A stretch of 64,000 nt of DNA, taken from positions 61,601-125,600 of the forward strand of contig NZ_FPBH01000030.1 of NCBI RefSeq assembly GCF_900116445.1, in the 5' to 3' direction. The notes under the pieces are model-generated. The model ran no database searches. It was not told the DNA's origin and was given only the letters and a program-made list of their open reading frames with translations. This document shows, in pieces, positions 18,484-27,334 of this stretch. Each line of letters starts with the position of its first letter. Within the stretch, counting starts at the first letter, position 1. Position numbers and translations under genes: made by a program. This stretch comes from Paraburkholderia aspalathi. Its GTDB lineage: Bacteria > Pseudomonadota > Gammaproteobacteria > Burkholderiales > Burkholderiaceae.

Positions 18484-18999
18484 TCAAATATAAAAAGGAA
18501 CAAAGCAGATCTTGTCGAGCGGTGCATCTTCACGCACCTTCGCCACCGCGAATTCCGGCACGACGATGTAGTTCGAGAACGTGGACGTGCCCATGTAGTG
18601 AAACAGCGGCTTGCCGTCCAGCGAGAAGCGCGACGTGGCGTCAGGCATCAGGCCGCGGCCTTGCGTCGAACGGATTGCCTGGCAAAGATTGGTCTTGCGC
18701 GACAGACAGAATTTGCACTGACGGCATTCCGGCGTGTAGAGCGGAATGACGTGGTCGCCTTTTTTAAGCGTGCCGACGCCCGGACCCACATCGACGATCA
18801 CGCCCGCGCCTTCGTGGCCGAGAATCGCCGGGAAGATGCCTTCCGGATCGGCGCCCGAGAGCGTGTAATAGTCGGTGTGACAGATGCCCGTTGCCTTCAT
18901 TTCGATCAGGACTTCACCGGCGCGCGGGCCTTGCAGATCCACTTCCTCGATCGTCAAGGGAGCGCCGGCTTTCCAGGCGATTGCGGCTTTGGTCTTCAT
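18484..18999 (-). pseudogene. Truncated S-(hydroxymethyl)glutathione dehydrogenase / class III alcohol dehydrogenase
   Basis: The start (ATG at 18999, AGGA upstream) and first ~165 residues are typical class III ADH: MKTKAAIAWKAGAPL, zinc ligands in GICHTDYYTLSG and GHEGAG, and the structural-zinc cysteines CRQCKFCLSRKTNLC. Homology stops after DAPLDKIC (about 18505). Six unrelated codons follow before a stop, so over half of the ~370-residue enzyme, including the NAD-binding fold, is missing. The intact enzyme would oxidise glutathione-bound formaldehyde. It lies next to a truncated vanillate-demethylase-reductase-like gene, consistent with a former demethylation locus. Confidence 0.85.
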
Positions 19000-19110
19000 A
19001 GATATCCTGGTTGAATGTTTAAAGCTTTAGTGGCGATCATGTGGTTCACATCCTCAAAATCGGGCTCCGCCTCATCATTTACTGCTCCCTTGATGTCAGG
19101 CAGTGCCGGC

Positions 19111-19613
19111 TCACACATCGAGAACCAGTCGCACGCCCTTTGCCCGCGAGCAACATGTGGTCAACTGATCGCCGGCCTGCTTCTCGTCGTCGCTCAGATA
19201 GACATCACGATGATCCGGTTCACCGGACAAAACGCGGGTGATACACGTACCGCAAACACCCTGCTCGCAGGAAACGTCGATGACCACCCCGTGCTCGTAC
19301 AGTATTTGCACAATGGTCTTATCGGCGGGGACCATGCAGGTCACGCCGCTCTTCGCTGCCACCAGTTCGAATGCGTGACCGCCTGAAGTCAAATCAGCTG
19401 CTGCCTGGAAGTATTCGAAGTGAACGTTTTGCGACGCGATCCTGCGTTGCGCCAAAGCACCGACCGTCTCCATGAACGGTGTCGGGCCGCAGCTATACAC
19501 GTGGGCGTCGGCCGGCAATGCCGCGAGGGCCGACTCGACCGCGGCCGCTGTGCCTGGCGGGGTAAGTCCATAGTGGTAATGGACCAGGCCGCCGGCTTCC
19601 ACCTCTTGCAACC
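19111..19613 (-). pseudogene. C-terminal half of a VanB/PDR-type oxidoreductase, cut by IS6-family element
   Basis: The remaining ~165 codons contain the end of the NAD(P)H-binding domain (HVYSCGPTPFMETV) and a complete plant-type 2Fe-2S domain with ligands in CEQGVCGTC and the later TTCC. The reading frame runs straight into the left terminal repeat of the IS6-family element at 19614, so the FMN and NADH parts of the ~320-residue protein have been lost. Intact members pass electrons from NADH to Rieske oxygenases such as vanillate demethylase. No oxygenase gene remains in the window. Confidence 0.85.
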
Positions 19614-20454
19614 GGTACTGGTGCAAATAGGCTCGGGGAGTCAGTTAGAGTATCGGGACTGACAAACTGGTGGCGGGTGATGAGCAAGGGAAAGGGTCTG
19701 GAGGGGATGTTCGATGGGCGACATTTTGACCGGGAGATCATCGTTCTATGCGTGCGCTGGTACCTACGCTACAAGCTCAGTCTGCGCGATCTGGTCGAAA
19801 TGATGGCCGAGCGGGGATTGTCGCTGGCTCACACGACGATCATGCGTTGGGTGAAGCGATTTACTCCGGAGTTCGTCAGGCGCTGGAATCCTTTTGCCAT
19901 ACCGGCGGGGCGGTCATGGCGCGTCGACGAGACTTATCTCAGGGTTCGTGGCAAATGGGTCTATCTTTACCGGGCGGTGGATCGGGCCGGCCAGACGGTC
20001 GACTTCATGCTCAGGGCAAAGCGCGACGTGGCCGCGGCGAAAGCCTTTTTCAGCAAGGCTACCAAATATCAGGGGCAACCGCCGGAGACGATCACGCTCG
20101 ATGGATATGCCGCCTCGCACCGGGCAGTGCGTGAGATGAAGGCCGATGGCATGCTGGCCGAGGGCACGAAGGTCCGCTCTTCGAAGTACCTGAATAATCT
20201 GGTTGAGCAGGATCACCGAAACATCAAGTCCAGAACAAACGTGATGCTCGGTTTCAAACGATTCTGGAGTGCTGCAACCACGATTTCAGGCATTGAATTG
20301 ATGCATCGCATCCGCAAGGGGCAGTTCGACTTCTCGACTCTCGAGTTCAATGACGCCACTTCGCCCGGCGTCTGGAATGCAGTGCTTTTCAATACTTAAG
20401 GAAACCTTAATTATTGGAGAACCTTTGGCCACAGCGGCTATTTGCACCAGAGCC
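19614..20454 (+). mobile_element. IS6-family insertion sequence, complete (841 bp)
   Basis: The ends carry inverted repeats GGTACTGGTGCAAATAG (19614-19630) and, reverse-complemented, GGCTCTGGTGCAAATAG (20438-20454), matching the IS6-family pattern GGnnCTGnTGCAAA. It encloses one transposase gene. The 8-bp flanks (TTGCAACC and CGGCATCA) differ, so there is no target duplication; its insertion was followed by deletion or recombination. That event joined a VanB-like fragment to an IS66 fragment. Confidence 0.85.
19680..20399 (+). CDS. IS6-family transposase
   Basis: A DDE transposase of about 239 residues: FDGRHFDREIIVLCVRWYLRYKLSLRDL at the N-terminus (read in parts), the first catalytic Asp in WRVDETY, the second in ITLDGY and the Glu in LVEQDHRNIK. 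The length and motifs are normal for IS6, and it looks intact. An in-frame GTG immediately precedes the ATG used here. Confidence 0.93.
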   Translation: MSKGKGLEGMFDGRHFDREIIVLCVRWYLRYKLSLRDLVEMMAERGLSLAHTTIMRWVKRFTPEFVRRWNPFAIPAGRSWRVDETYLRVRGKWVYLYRAVDRAGQTVDFMLRAKRDVAAAKAFFSKATKYQGQPPETITLDGYAASHRAVREMKADGMLAEGTKVRSSKYLNNLVEQDHRNIKSRTNVMLGFKRFWSAATTISGIELMHRIRKGQFDFSTLEFNDATSPGVWNAVLFNT

Positions 20455-20767
20455 CGGCATCAATGTCGATGCCCTCCAGGAGCCAGTGCAACTGCTCGCT
20501 CGTCAGCTTGACGACGCTCTGCTGCCGGCGCGGCCATACGAAGTGGTCTTCCTCGAGGCGCCTCAACATCATCCAGAAACCGTTACGATCGTAGAACAGC
20601 AGTTTGACCCGGTTGCGTTTGCGGTTGTGGAAGGCGAAGACGGCGCGACCAAACGGGTCGAGCTGCATGGACTGCTCGACGAGCGTCACGAGGCTATTGA
20701 TGCCGGCCCGGAAGTCGATCGGCTCGCGATGCAGGAAGAGCATCAGGTCCGCCTCGAAGCGGAACAT
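20438..20767 (-). pseudogene. tnpB: IS66 TnpB, C-terminally truncated
   Basis: The protein starts MFRFEADLMLFLHREPIDFR and continues through AVFAFHNRKRNRVKLLFYD, the conserved IS66 Orf2 core. The last IS66-derived residues are ...LEGIDIDA; the final five codons come from the terminal repeat of the neighbouring IS6-family element. Its start overlaps the tnpA stop (ATGA), as usual in IS66. Confidence 0.88.
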
Positions 20768-21316
20768 CAGCGCGCTCCCGATGCGGTAACCATCGCATTA
20801 ACGATTGCCACGTCATCTGCTGAACATTCGAGCTCAAGCTTCACGCCGTTGGGCAGGCGAGCCGACAGCCGTGCCAGTCGCGTTGAGCGTGGCGAAACGC
20901 AGGGTGATTCTGCACCGGTGGCGCGGAGCGACGCGGGCGCGGACGCCATGACCGCTGTCGGCTCGTCAATCGCGACGACTGGAACAAACACTGATGATGC
21001 GACCGGCACGTCATGCCTGATTGGAGGCTGGCCCCGTTCTCGCGCCTGGACCCATTTATGCAACTGGTTGGCGTTCACGCCCGCCTTCAGGGCGAGGCCC
21101 GATAGTGAGGTGCCTGGCCGCAGACAGGCTTCGACCAGTCGTCGCTTGTCCGCCGGGTCGAAGCTTCGCTTGCCGCCGACACCGACACGCGTCACACGCA
21201 AGGGCAAAAAGCTCAGGTCATCTTCTGTCATGAATTGCGTCCGCAAAGTTGGGTTGCGGACGCAATCGTGAGCCGTATCAATAACGGAAGCTAGGTGTGC
21301 GAAATCGCGCGCTTAC
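20455..21316 (-). mobile_element. IS66-family element, truncated by the IS6-family element
   Basis: The outer end at 21316 reads GTAAGCG on the minus strand, the standard IS66 terminal sequence. tnpA and most of tnpB are present; tnpC (the DDE transposase) and the other end are missing. The first ~95 bp from the terminal repeat recur in opposite orientation at 63907-64000. Confidence 0.88.
20767..21231 (-). CDS. tnpA: IS66 TnpA (helix-turn-helix accessory protein)
   Basis: A ~154-residue IS66 Orf1 with an N-terminal helix-turn-helix (KRRLVEACLRPGTSLSGLAL, then NANQLHKW) and a C-terminal VKLELECSADD. The ATG at 21231 equals the tnpA start in the second copy at 63992. It is required together with TnpB and TnpC for IS66 transposition, so it cannot act alone here. 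Confidence 0.85.
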   Translation of the reverse strand: MTEDDLSFLPLRVTRVGVGGKRSFDPADKRRLVEACLRPGTSLSGLALKAGVNANQLHKWVQARERGQPPIRHDVPVASSVFVPVVAIDEPTAVMASAPASLRATGAESPCVSPRSTRLARLSARLPNGVKLELECSADDVAIVNAMVTASGAR

Positions 21317-21508
21317 GTCCAAGCAGGCCGTGTGACAGTAAACGAATCGCACATTCCAAGGGAGCTCACTTATCCACATCGAGCATAGCCCGCCGCCCCC
21401 CAAGGTTGCCGATGTCGGGCTGCGCATGGCGGAATCTACAACGCTCGGGGCCGCCGACCCATCAACGATATCGCTCACGCCCTTGTTGTCAACTTGCGGA
21501 CTGGCAAA

Positions 21509-22087
21509 TCAAGGAGCCACCCATTTCCCACGCCACCTCTCCCCGTCATGTTCCAGACTCGCGCGGACATGGCAGGTTGAATACAAGTTGAGGTAGTCGA
21601 TCTTCGAAATCCTTACGTCAATCAGGCAGAAATTCTCGAACCCTACCGATTCACCGTCCACTCCGGCATCTGTCTTTGCGTACGCGTCTTCCGGAGAAGC
21701 TACCGGCGTGCCGGGAATGTGCGGCGTACTGTAGACGATCAAAGTTCGAGGTCTGCTCAAGTTCCATGCCGGCTTGGTTTTTTCGGGATCTTCTATGATT
21801 CTTGCGATACCTTGAAGACGAATCTGTATCCCTGATTCGAAGTCAGAACCGACAATTGAGATCCGGGCATCTTTCCGTAACTCCGTAACCTTCTGCGAAC
21901 GGACGTCCGTGTGGAATGTCACCGAGCGGTCCTCGCGACTGGCCCGACGCAGCACTACATTTCGTACTGCGGGCGCCCCGTCGACGCCCACTGTCGCAGC
22001 CTGCAGCACCATAAATGGCGAATGTTCTCTTCCAACGTTCGCACCTGCGTGAAGAAGATTCCAAATTTCATCAACGATTTCGTCCAA
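21509..22087 (-). CDS. Pyridoxamine 5'-phosphate oxidase-family flavoprotein
   Basis: This 192-residue protein has the split-barrel FMN-binding pattern: MVLQAATVGVDGAPAVRNVVLRRA near the N-terminus (read in parts), TFHTDVRSQKVTEL and a C-terminal ERWRGKWVAP. Such proteins bind FMN; the specific PLP-synthesis C-terminal motif of PdxH is not evident, so this is a general family call. The start is a TTG with GAGGG upstream; no ATG is well placed. It is the first gene inside the left IS66 fragment. Confidence 0.75.
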   Translation of the reverse strand: MDEIVDEIWNLLHAGANVGREHSPFMVLQAATVGVDGAPAVRNVVLRRASREDRSVTFHTDVRSQKVTELRKDARISIVGSDFESGIQIRLQGIARIIEDPEKTKPAWNLSRPRTLIVYSTPHIPGTPVASPEDAYAKTDAGVDGESVGFENFCLIDVRISKIDYLNLYSTCHVRASLEHDGERWRGKWVAP

Positions 22088-22544
22088 GGCTAAGCCCTCA
22101 CTTCATTTCGTACATCGACACGAGGTTACGTTTCTCTCATAGCAAACATAGGTGATCAAACTCAGCAGTCGCACAGCACCCGCGCTTCATCCAGAAGTTT
22201 CATTCGAGTTTGGCTGCTTCGTGGCGTAATGATGTGCCGGGCCCTTCGGTGGACCCATGCTAAAACTCCCGCCCATCCGCCTAGCAAGCCGCTACAAGAT
22301 AATCCGACGCCGTGCTCCTTTAGCGCGACCGCCGTGCCTGTGGCTAATTGGCCCCTTTAGTCAGCATTCTTCGCCGTCAACGGGATATACGAAGCGCTCT
22401 TGAGTTGGTACATCGTCGAACCTCCCCTTCCAAAATGCTGTCACGACGTCCACACGGTACAACAACCGCACACTGTTTCCTCGTAATGGCAGATCCGATC
22501 TCACTACTTCGCCTGCCGTCCGTTTGCGTCTTCGCCCGGAACGG
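22088..22544 (+). other. Intergenic stretch without a gene
   Basis: About 450 bp between the PNPOx-like gene and the first proline-racemase-family gene. No frame has a motif or a ribosome site. Confidence 0.5.
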
Positions 22545-23567
22545 CTATCGCCCTTCCCCCCAGGTATCGCTAAGCGTAAAACCCGCAGCCAACGGATCGT
22601 CTGGATCCACGCCGAGCTGCTCGATCCCATAGGTCCAAGCACGGCCTCGAATACGTGGCAGCACGGCGGGCCGTCCACCAACTTCGGTTCGGCCCAGCAA
22701 TTCGACGCGAAACTCGCTGCCGATGGTCGAGCGCGATATCAGGCTTCCGCCGACGTCGACGAGTCCACGCGCAGCAAGCGTCGCCAGGTTCGCCGAGCTT
22801 CCAGTCCCACACGGAGATCTATCGATACGACCTGGTGGCAGGGTCGTACAAGTCTGATATTCCACATCGCTCAACCTTCTGCGGAACATTACGTACGCGA
22901 TATTATTGATTTGTGGAAATAGCGGATGTTCTACGCGAACACGTTCATCAATAAGGCTGCGTAACGCGACACCGACATCCGCAAGTCGACGCGCGTTCTC
23001 GGGCACCAAATCAAGGCCAACCTGCTCTACATCGATCAATGCGTAGAACACACCGCCAAATGCTATATCCACCTTGATAGTGCCGAACTCCTTCGTCTCG
23101 ATCGGCACGTCGAGGCGATCAACGAACGAAGGCACCATGTCCAGCGACACGCCAGTGCATCGCCCGTCAATACACGTCGCGCGAGCAGTGACGAGGCCTG
23201 CGGGAGTATCAAGCACCACAGTGGTTTCAGGCTCCTGCATCGGCACCATGCCCATCTCGAGGAGTGCCGTAACGACGCAAATCGCGTTGCTACCTGACAT
23301 CGGGTGCGCCTTGTCCGCCTGCATCACGATAAAACCAGCATGCGCTTCTGGCCGCGTCGGCGGCAGGAGTATATTGACAGACATCTGCAGGCATCCACGG
23401 GGTTCGAAGATGACGAGCTTCCGTAGACTGTCATCTACCTCGTTAATGTGATTCATCTTGTCGAGCATGGTCTTACCGGGAATATCGACGACGCCGCCAG
23501 TTATGATCTTGCCGATTTCACCTTCGCAGTGAACGCCCACGATCTGCAAAGTTTTCTTCCAGCGCAT
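22545..23567 (-). CDS. Proline racemase-superfamily enzyme (hydroxyproline dehydratase/epimerase type), copy 1
   Basis: This 340-residue protein has the superfamily landmarks: VHCEGEIGK (13-20), EPRG (55-58), MSGSN at 90-94 and DRSPCGTGSS (249-258). The first catalytic position, Cys in proline racemase (MCGHG), is Ser91, while the second is Cys253. Loss of one of the two cysteines is known in the dehydratase branch (trans-3-hydroxy-L-proline dehydratase), so dehydration to a cyclic imine is more likely than racemisation. A second related gene follows upstream on the same strand. Ribosome site GGGAG precedes the ATG. Confidence 0.85.
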   Translation of the reverse strand: MRWKKTLQIVGVHCEGEIGKIITGGVVDIPGKTMLDKMNHINEVDDSLRKLVIFEPRGCLQMSVNILLPPTRPEAHAGFIVMQADKAHPMSGSNAICVVTALLEMGMVPMQEPETTVVLDTPAGLVTARATCIDGRCTGVSLDMVPSFVDRLDVPIETKEFGTIKVDIAFGGVFYALIDVEQVGLDLVPENARRLADVGVALRSLIDERVRVEHPLFPQINNIAYVMFRRRLSDVEYQTCTTLPPGRIDRSPCGTGSSANLATLAARGLVDVGGSLISRSTIGSEFRVELLGRTEVGGRPAVLPRIRGRAWTYGIEQLGVDPDDPLAAGFTLSDTWGEGR

Positions 23568-24015
23568 AATTCTCTCCCTCGTTGATGCGTTTCATTTTGT
23601 CTGAATCGATCCACCCGGACCGTAAGACCCTTCTCAAACAGGCGTGGCTGTGGCAATGGCCCGAGCCCAGTTCAGGCACCTGTCAACTCGACGCAATTCC
23701 CGAAACCGTCCAGCAAATCTGACCTCTCACCCGGGCCGGCTTCGCCAGGAGAAACCACTCACGTCGAGAGTCAAAGGGGCGTTCGACATACAACAAGACT
23801 GTCCGCCCCGCCTGAATATCACACATAGCGTGTTTCATCTGGCCCATTGATAGCTCGCACGGCGTCAACATGGCACATTGCTTAGTCCGCGGTCGAAATC
23901 GCAAGCCACCAGCGAATTCGCCAGCCCTCTCTCAGTCCATCAATCCTGGTTGAACGCGCATCTGCAATCGAACATTACTGTCGAAAGATCATGAGCTATG
24001 TTGCTTGCCGGATCG
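23568..24015 (+). other. Intergenic stretch between the two proline-racemase-family genes
   Basis: About 450 bp. A 73-codon minus-strand frame at 23683-23904 exists but shows no known motif, and I do not call it. Confidence 0.45.
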
Positions 24016-25050
24016 TTAGACAGTCTTCATCCATGTGTCGGAGACGGTGAATCCCTGTTGATAAGGATCAGTCGGATCCATGCCCATCTGGTAGAAGCCA
24101 GTAAGCCATGCCTGCCCGGCTATTACCGGAACGACGGCCGGATATTTCCCAACTTCAGAAAGCCTCTCGATACTGCACGTAAAGCGACTGCCAGTGATTG
24201 ACTCATGGACAAGTATCTGCCCCACCTCGATTTGCTTCTTCGCATGCAGCAATGCAAGTCTTGCAGAAGATCCTGTCCCGCACGGAGAACGATCGCAGCG
24301 ACCGGGCGATACGACGACTGTGTTCCTCGAGATCAACTGCCCGTTCTCCTGCCGCACGGGTCCCATAAACTCTGTTGCCGTAATTCCCGGGATCTGGGGA
24401 TTCTCGGGATGTTCAACCGCCAGTTGCTCGGCAGCGGCGAGCTTGACCTTCTCGCCAATTTCACACAGCTCCCGCGCTTCCGAGGGGTTGATTGAAAAGC
24501 CTAAGTCCGCTGCGTCAACCATCGCGAACGTCATTCCTCCATACACGACATCGACTCGAATTGTCCCCATGCCGGGAACTTCGATGTTCTTATCAGTGTG
24601 ATAGCAAAATGCGGGTTGATTCACGAGGCGCACGCTTGTTACTTTGCCGTCTGAGCATTCGCAGCGAACTTTGATCAGACCAGCTGGAGCTTCCAGGACG
24701 AGCTCGGTGACGGGCTCCTGCATAGGGAGAATCCCAGTTTCGAGGAGCACGGTCGCAACGCACATGGCGTTGGATCCGGACATGGCTGGATACTCTGTCG
24801 TTTCGAGGATAACGAATCCCATATCCGCGTCAGGATGTTCCGAAGGCAACACAATGTTGGCGTTGTGCCAGACAGCGCCGCGCGGCTCAAACAACACCAT
24901 CTTTCGGATGTCGTCAAGCTTCGTCTCAAGATAAACGCGCTTGTCAAACATCGTCTTGCCAGGTATCTGGCCTACGCCACCAACGATGACTTTGCCAACC
25001 TCTCCTTCTGCATGGACGTCGACCACATTCAAAACTCTCTTGAATCGCAT
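24016..25050 (-). CDS. Proline racemase-superfamily enzyme (hydroxyproline dehydratase/epimerase type), copy 2
   Basis: A 344-residue paralogue of copy 1 with the same arrangement: VHAEGEVGK, EPRG, MSGSN with Ser91 at the first catalytic position and DRSPCGTGSS with Cys257 at the second. Both proteins share the Ser/Cys pair, so they may act on different stereoisomers or ring sizes. I chose the second ATG (25050) because AGGAGG lies 6 nt upstream of it and abuts the first ATG at 25056. It sits downstream of the tautomerase gene on the same strand. Confidence 0.87.
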   Translation of the reverse strand: MRFKRVLNVVDVHAEGEVGKVIVGGVGQIPGKTMFDKRVYLETKLDDIRKMVLFEPRGAVWHNANIVLPSEHPDADMGFVILETTEYPAMSGSNAMCVATVLLETGILPMQEPVTELVLEAPAGLIKVRCECSDGKVTSVRLVNQPAFCYHTDKNIEVPGMGTIRVDVVYGGMTFAMVDAADLGFSINPSEARELCEIGEKVKLAAAEQLAVEHPENPQIPGITATEFMGPVRQENGQLISRNTVVVSPGRCDRSPCGTGSSARLALLHAKKQIEVGQILVHESITGSRFTCSIERLSEVGKYPAVVPVIAGQAWLTGFYQMGMDPTDPYQQGFTVSDTWMKTV

Positions 25051-25174
25051 TCCCATCCTCCTTATTTACCAAACCCGCAGGGTTCCTACCCGAATGTATT
25101 TCTTGTTGCAGCGCGAAGCTTCTTCTTCGTCGAAGTTCATCCAACATTGCCGCGTTTATGCAGTGTGCGGGTTG

Positions 25175-25363
25175 CTATATTGCGCCGGACAATAGCTGCC
25201 CGCCCTTCGCCCAGTTTTCCGGTCGAATTTCAGAAAGGACAACATCGACGGTACCCGGTTCGACGCACAACGACTCACAAGTCGCCTTAGTGACTGCATC
25301 TATGAATTTGCGCTTCTGCTCCGCAGACCGACCTTCGAGAAGCTGAACGTGAAGTGTGGGCAT
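25175..25363 (-). CDS. 4-oxalocrotonate tautomerase-family protein
   Basis: The 62-residue protein begins Met-Pro, giving the N-terminal catalytic Pro1 of the family, followed by TLHVQLLEGRSAEQKRKFID and the arginine-containing C-terminal half. Family members move double bonds in keto-enol or imine substrates. It is near the proline-racemase-family genes, where an enamine/imine tautomerisation would make sense (inference). Confidence 0.88.
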   Translation of the reverse strand: MPTLHVQLLEGRSAEQKRKFIDAVTKATCESLCVEPGTVDVVLSEIRPENWAKGGQLLSGAI

Positions 25364-25454
25364 TCTTTCTAAGGCTCCATGCTGTTAGTTAATCAATTTC
25401 CGGGACAGTCCCGTTGGGGAACCGGCTCGTTCATATGAAGGGACCGCTGCGTCG

Positions 25455-25622
25455 TCAAGCAATCGTGACTTGATTGTGTGGACCCGAGCCGACGAAAAGG
25501 CCAGCGCCGATGCTCCCACCAATGGAGAGCATGACTACATGCCGTTGCTTCAAGCCGTCCCCCAGAGCTCCCGGTTTCGCCGGCTTATCGAGACTATCTT
25601 GGTACGGTGCGCCGTCCGTCAT
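25455..25622 (-). pseudogene. Amino acid permease, N-terminal fragment
   Basis: Starting at the ATG at 25622, the frame reads LGDGLKQRHVVMLSIGGSIG then AGLFVGSG, the first membrane segment and substrate-binding signature of GABA/amino-acid permeases (APC superfamily). Homology ends directly after GSG and a stop follows within nine codons. The other eleven membrane segments are gone. It suggests the locus once had its own transporter. Confidence 0.75.
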
Positions 25623-25747
25623 GTAAGACGTGAAGCCGGCAGTGTGAACGCCGACCGCCACGTCGCGACGGGGGATACTTTGGGGGGCTCGTGCATACGT
25701 TCTCCTGTTATTTCCTTAAACACCTGCAGCGGACTGTTGTGTCCGCC

Positions 25748-27136
25748 TTATTTGCCTGCGTGGTTACGCATGGCTCGTTTGTCGGCTCGCGATTTCACCG
25801 CCCGCATAACCATGAGCAATGCAAAAATGACCGGGATAACAAGCGCCCCTTCCACTAATTCGGGATTGACTGGCAACGAGATAGCATGCAGGGAACGGAG
25901 AACAGCGGTAATCAGACTCAGGACATAGTACGAAATAGCTGCGACCGAGAGACCCTCCACTGCATGCTGTAACCGTAATTGCGTCTGCGACGTTGCGTCC
26001 ATCCGTGCCAGGAGTCCAGTCGTCTGTCTCTCCTGTTCAAGCGTCACCCGCGTGCGTAACAGGTCGACCGCTCGCGCAATGCGTAGGGCGACCTGAGCTT
26101 GTCGTTCCCACACTGCCTGACAACTCTTCATCGCCGGCTGCAGCCGTCTATCCATAAACTCACCGAACGTCGGAGCCCCGGGAATACGTTGCTCCCGCAA
26201 CTCTCGAATACGTGCTGAAACGAGGCTGTCGTAGGCTTTGCACGCACTGAAGCGTGCGGCGCCTTCCCCGAGTGACTCGCTTCGTGCGGCGAGATGCGTG
26301 AGGCTAAGAAGCAGCTCGGCGTCCTGCCCCGATTCAATGTGGTCCATCCTGGCAACAACAGCAGCGACCTGCCTTGTAAGTTCCTCGACGATCTTCGTGA
26401 CATTGCGTGCGACCGGAAGCGTAAGCAATGCCATCATTCTGTATGTTTCGATTTCAAAGATGCGTTGAAGCAGTCGACCGGTCTGAGCCTCCCGAAAGTC
26501 GATGTCACACACGAGCACCCTTGTGTATCCATCGTCGCCCGCGCGCCAGTCACAATAGACTTCACCGCCGCCCATTACCTGGCTTGCCGCAACCACGGAC
26601 CCGGAAAGATATCTCCGAACCGCCTTTCGAGCTGGCTCAACATCCGTACCGCTGACCAATTCCGCGTGCATCGCTACCAGACGTGTGCCTCGTAGTGCCA
26701 TCAGCCACTCTTTCGGGATAAAAGTGTCTGCGTCACGAGAAAACGGCGCATCCTCAATCTCGGACTCGACGAAGGTGAAAGTCGAGAACTCGCTATGTAA
26801 CTCCCATCTGATCTGGAACGAAGCATGACGGCCATAGTAGTGATTCGCATCATCAGACGGCGCCGGAAACCCGAGCTGCGCGCATAGCAGCCGAAGCAGA
26901 CTGACATGTATGGCGAAGTCTTCGGTTGAATACACGGCGAAATGCACCGCCGTTCCGCGACCACAGATCTTCAGAAAAGGACGCGAATGAATTTCATCAT
27001 CCAGAGACTTTCTAAGCGGATGGTCAAGCGTCGCGGGTATCCTCCCATGCGTACAGTCGTGTATCAACGCTGCGGCCTCAGTTGTAGCCGCGAACAACAC
27101 GCGGAATCTCGCCGCCATCCTGATTCTCTGCAGCAA
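25748..27136 (-). CDS. DUF3422 family membrane-anchored protein
   Basis: This protein of up to 462 residues contains the DUF3422 pattern: LDDEIHSRPF near residue 45, HASFQIRWELHSEFSTFTF (~105), a central helical part, and two C-terminal hydrophobic segments (AISYYVLSLITAVL and EGALVIPVIFALLMVM). It is probably an inner-membrane protein with a large cytoplasmic part. The function of DUF3422 is unknown. The 5'-most start is a TTG; the in-frame ATG six codons later is an alternative. It ends the unit aminotransferase-etfB-etfA. Confidence 0.8.
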   Translation of the reverse strand: MLQRIRMAARFRVLFAATTEAAALIHDCTHGRIPATLDHPLRKSLDDEIHSRPFLKICGRGTAVHFAVYSTEDFAIHVSLLRLLCAQLGFPAPSDDANHYYGRHASFQIRWELHSEFSTFTFVESEIEDAPFSRDADTFIPKEWLMALRGTRLVAMHAELVSGTDVEPARKAVRRYLSGSVVAASQVMGGGEVYCDWRAGDDGYTRVLVCDIDFREAQTGRLLQRIFEIETYRMMALLTLPVARNVTKIVEELTRQVAAVVARMDHIESGQDAELLLSLTHLAARSESLGEGAARFSACKAYDSLVSARIRELREQRIPGAPTFGEFMDRRLQPAMKSCQAVWERQAQVALRIARAVDLLRTRVTLEQERQTTGLLARMDATSQTQLRLQHAVEGLSVAAISYYVLSLITAVLRSLHAISLPVNPELVEGALVIPVIFALLMVMRAVKSRADKRAMRNHAGK

Positions 27137-27266
27137 GACGCACGAAGACCTTCACCACATAGCCGGGTTCGGCTGAAATCTGCGTTGAGAGATGTCGCAC
27201 CGGGTAGCTAGTGAGTTCACTGTCCATATCGTCGGGCAACGCGACCATGTGCGTACTCGTATTCAT
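27078..27266 (-). CDS. Small hypothetical protein (62 aa)
   Basis: An ATG at 27266 with AAAGGA upstream opens a frame ending RVVRGYN, in a different frame from the start of the DUF3422 gene that it overlaps by ~60 bp. The composition is coding-like (PGYVVKVFVRL), but I know no relatives. It lies between etfA and the DUF3422 gene on the same strand. Confidence 0.4.
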   Translation of the reverse strand: MNTSTHMVALPDDMDSELTSYPVRHLSTQISAEPGYVVKVFVRLAAENQDGGEIPRVVRGYN

Positions 27267-27334
27267 TTCGAAAGTCCTTTCGGGAATGGCGAACGGCCGC
27301 TGACGGCTTGCAGACGTGGCAACCGTTTTCAAAA

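Noticed and set aside
23683..23904. 73-codon minus-strand frame between the proline-racemase-family genes
   Set aside because: Some coding-like composition, but no start signal, motif or family.
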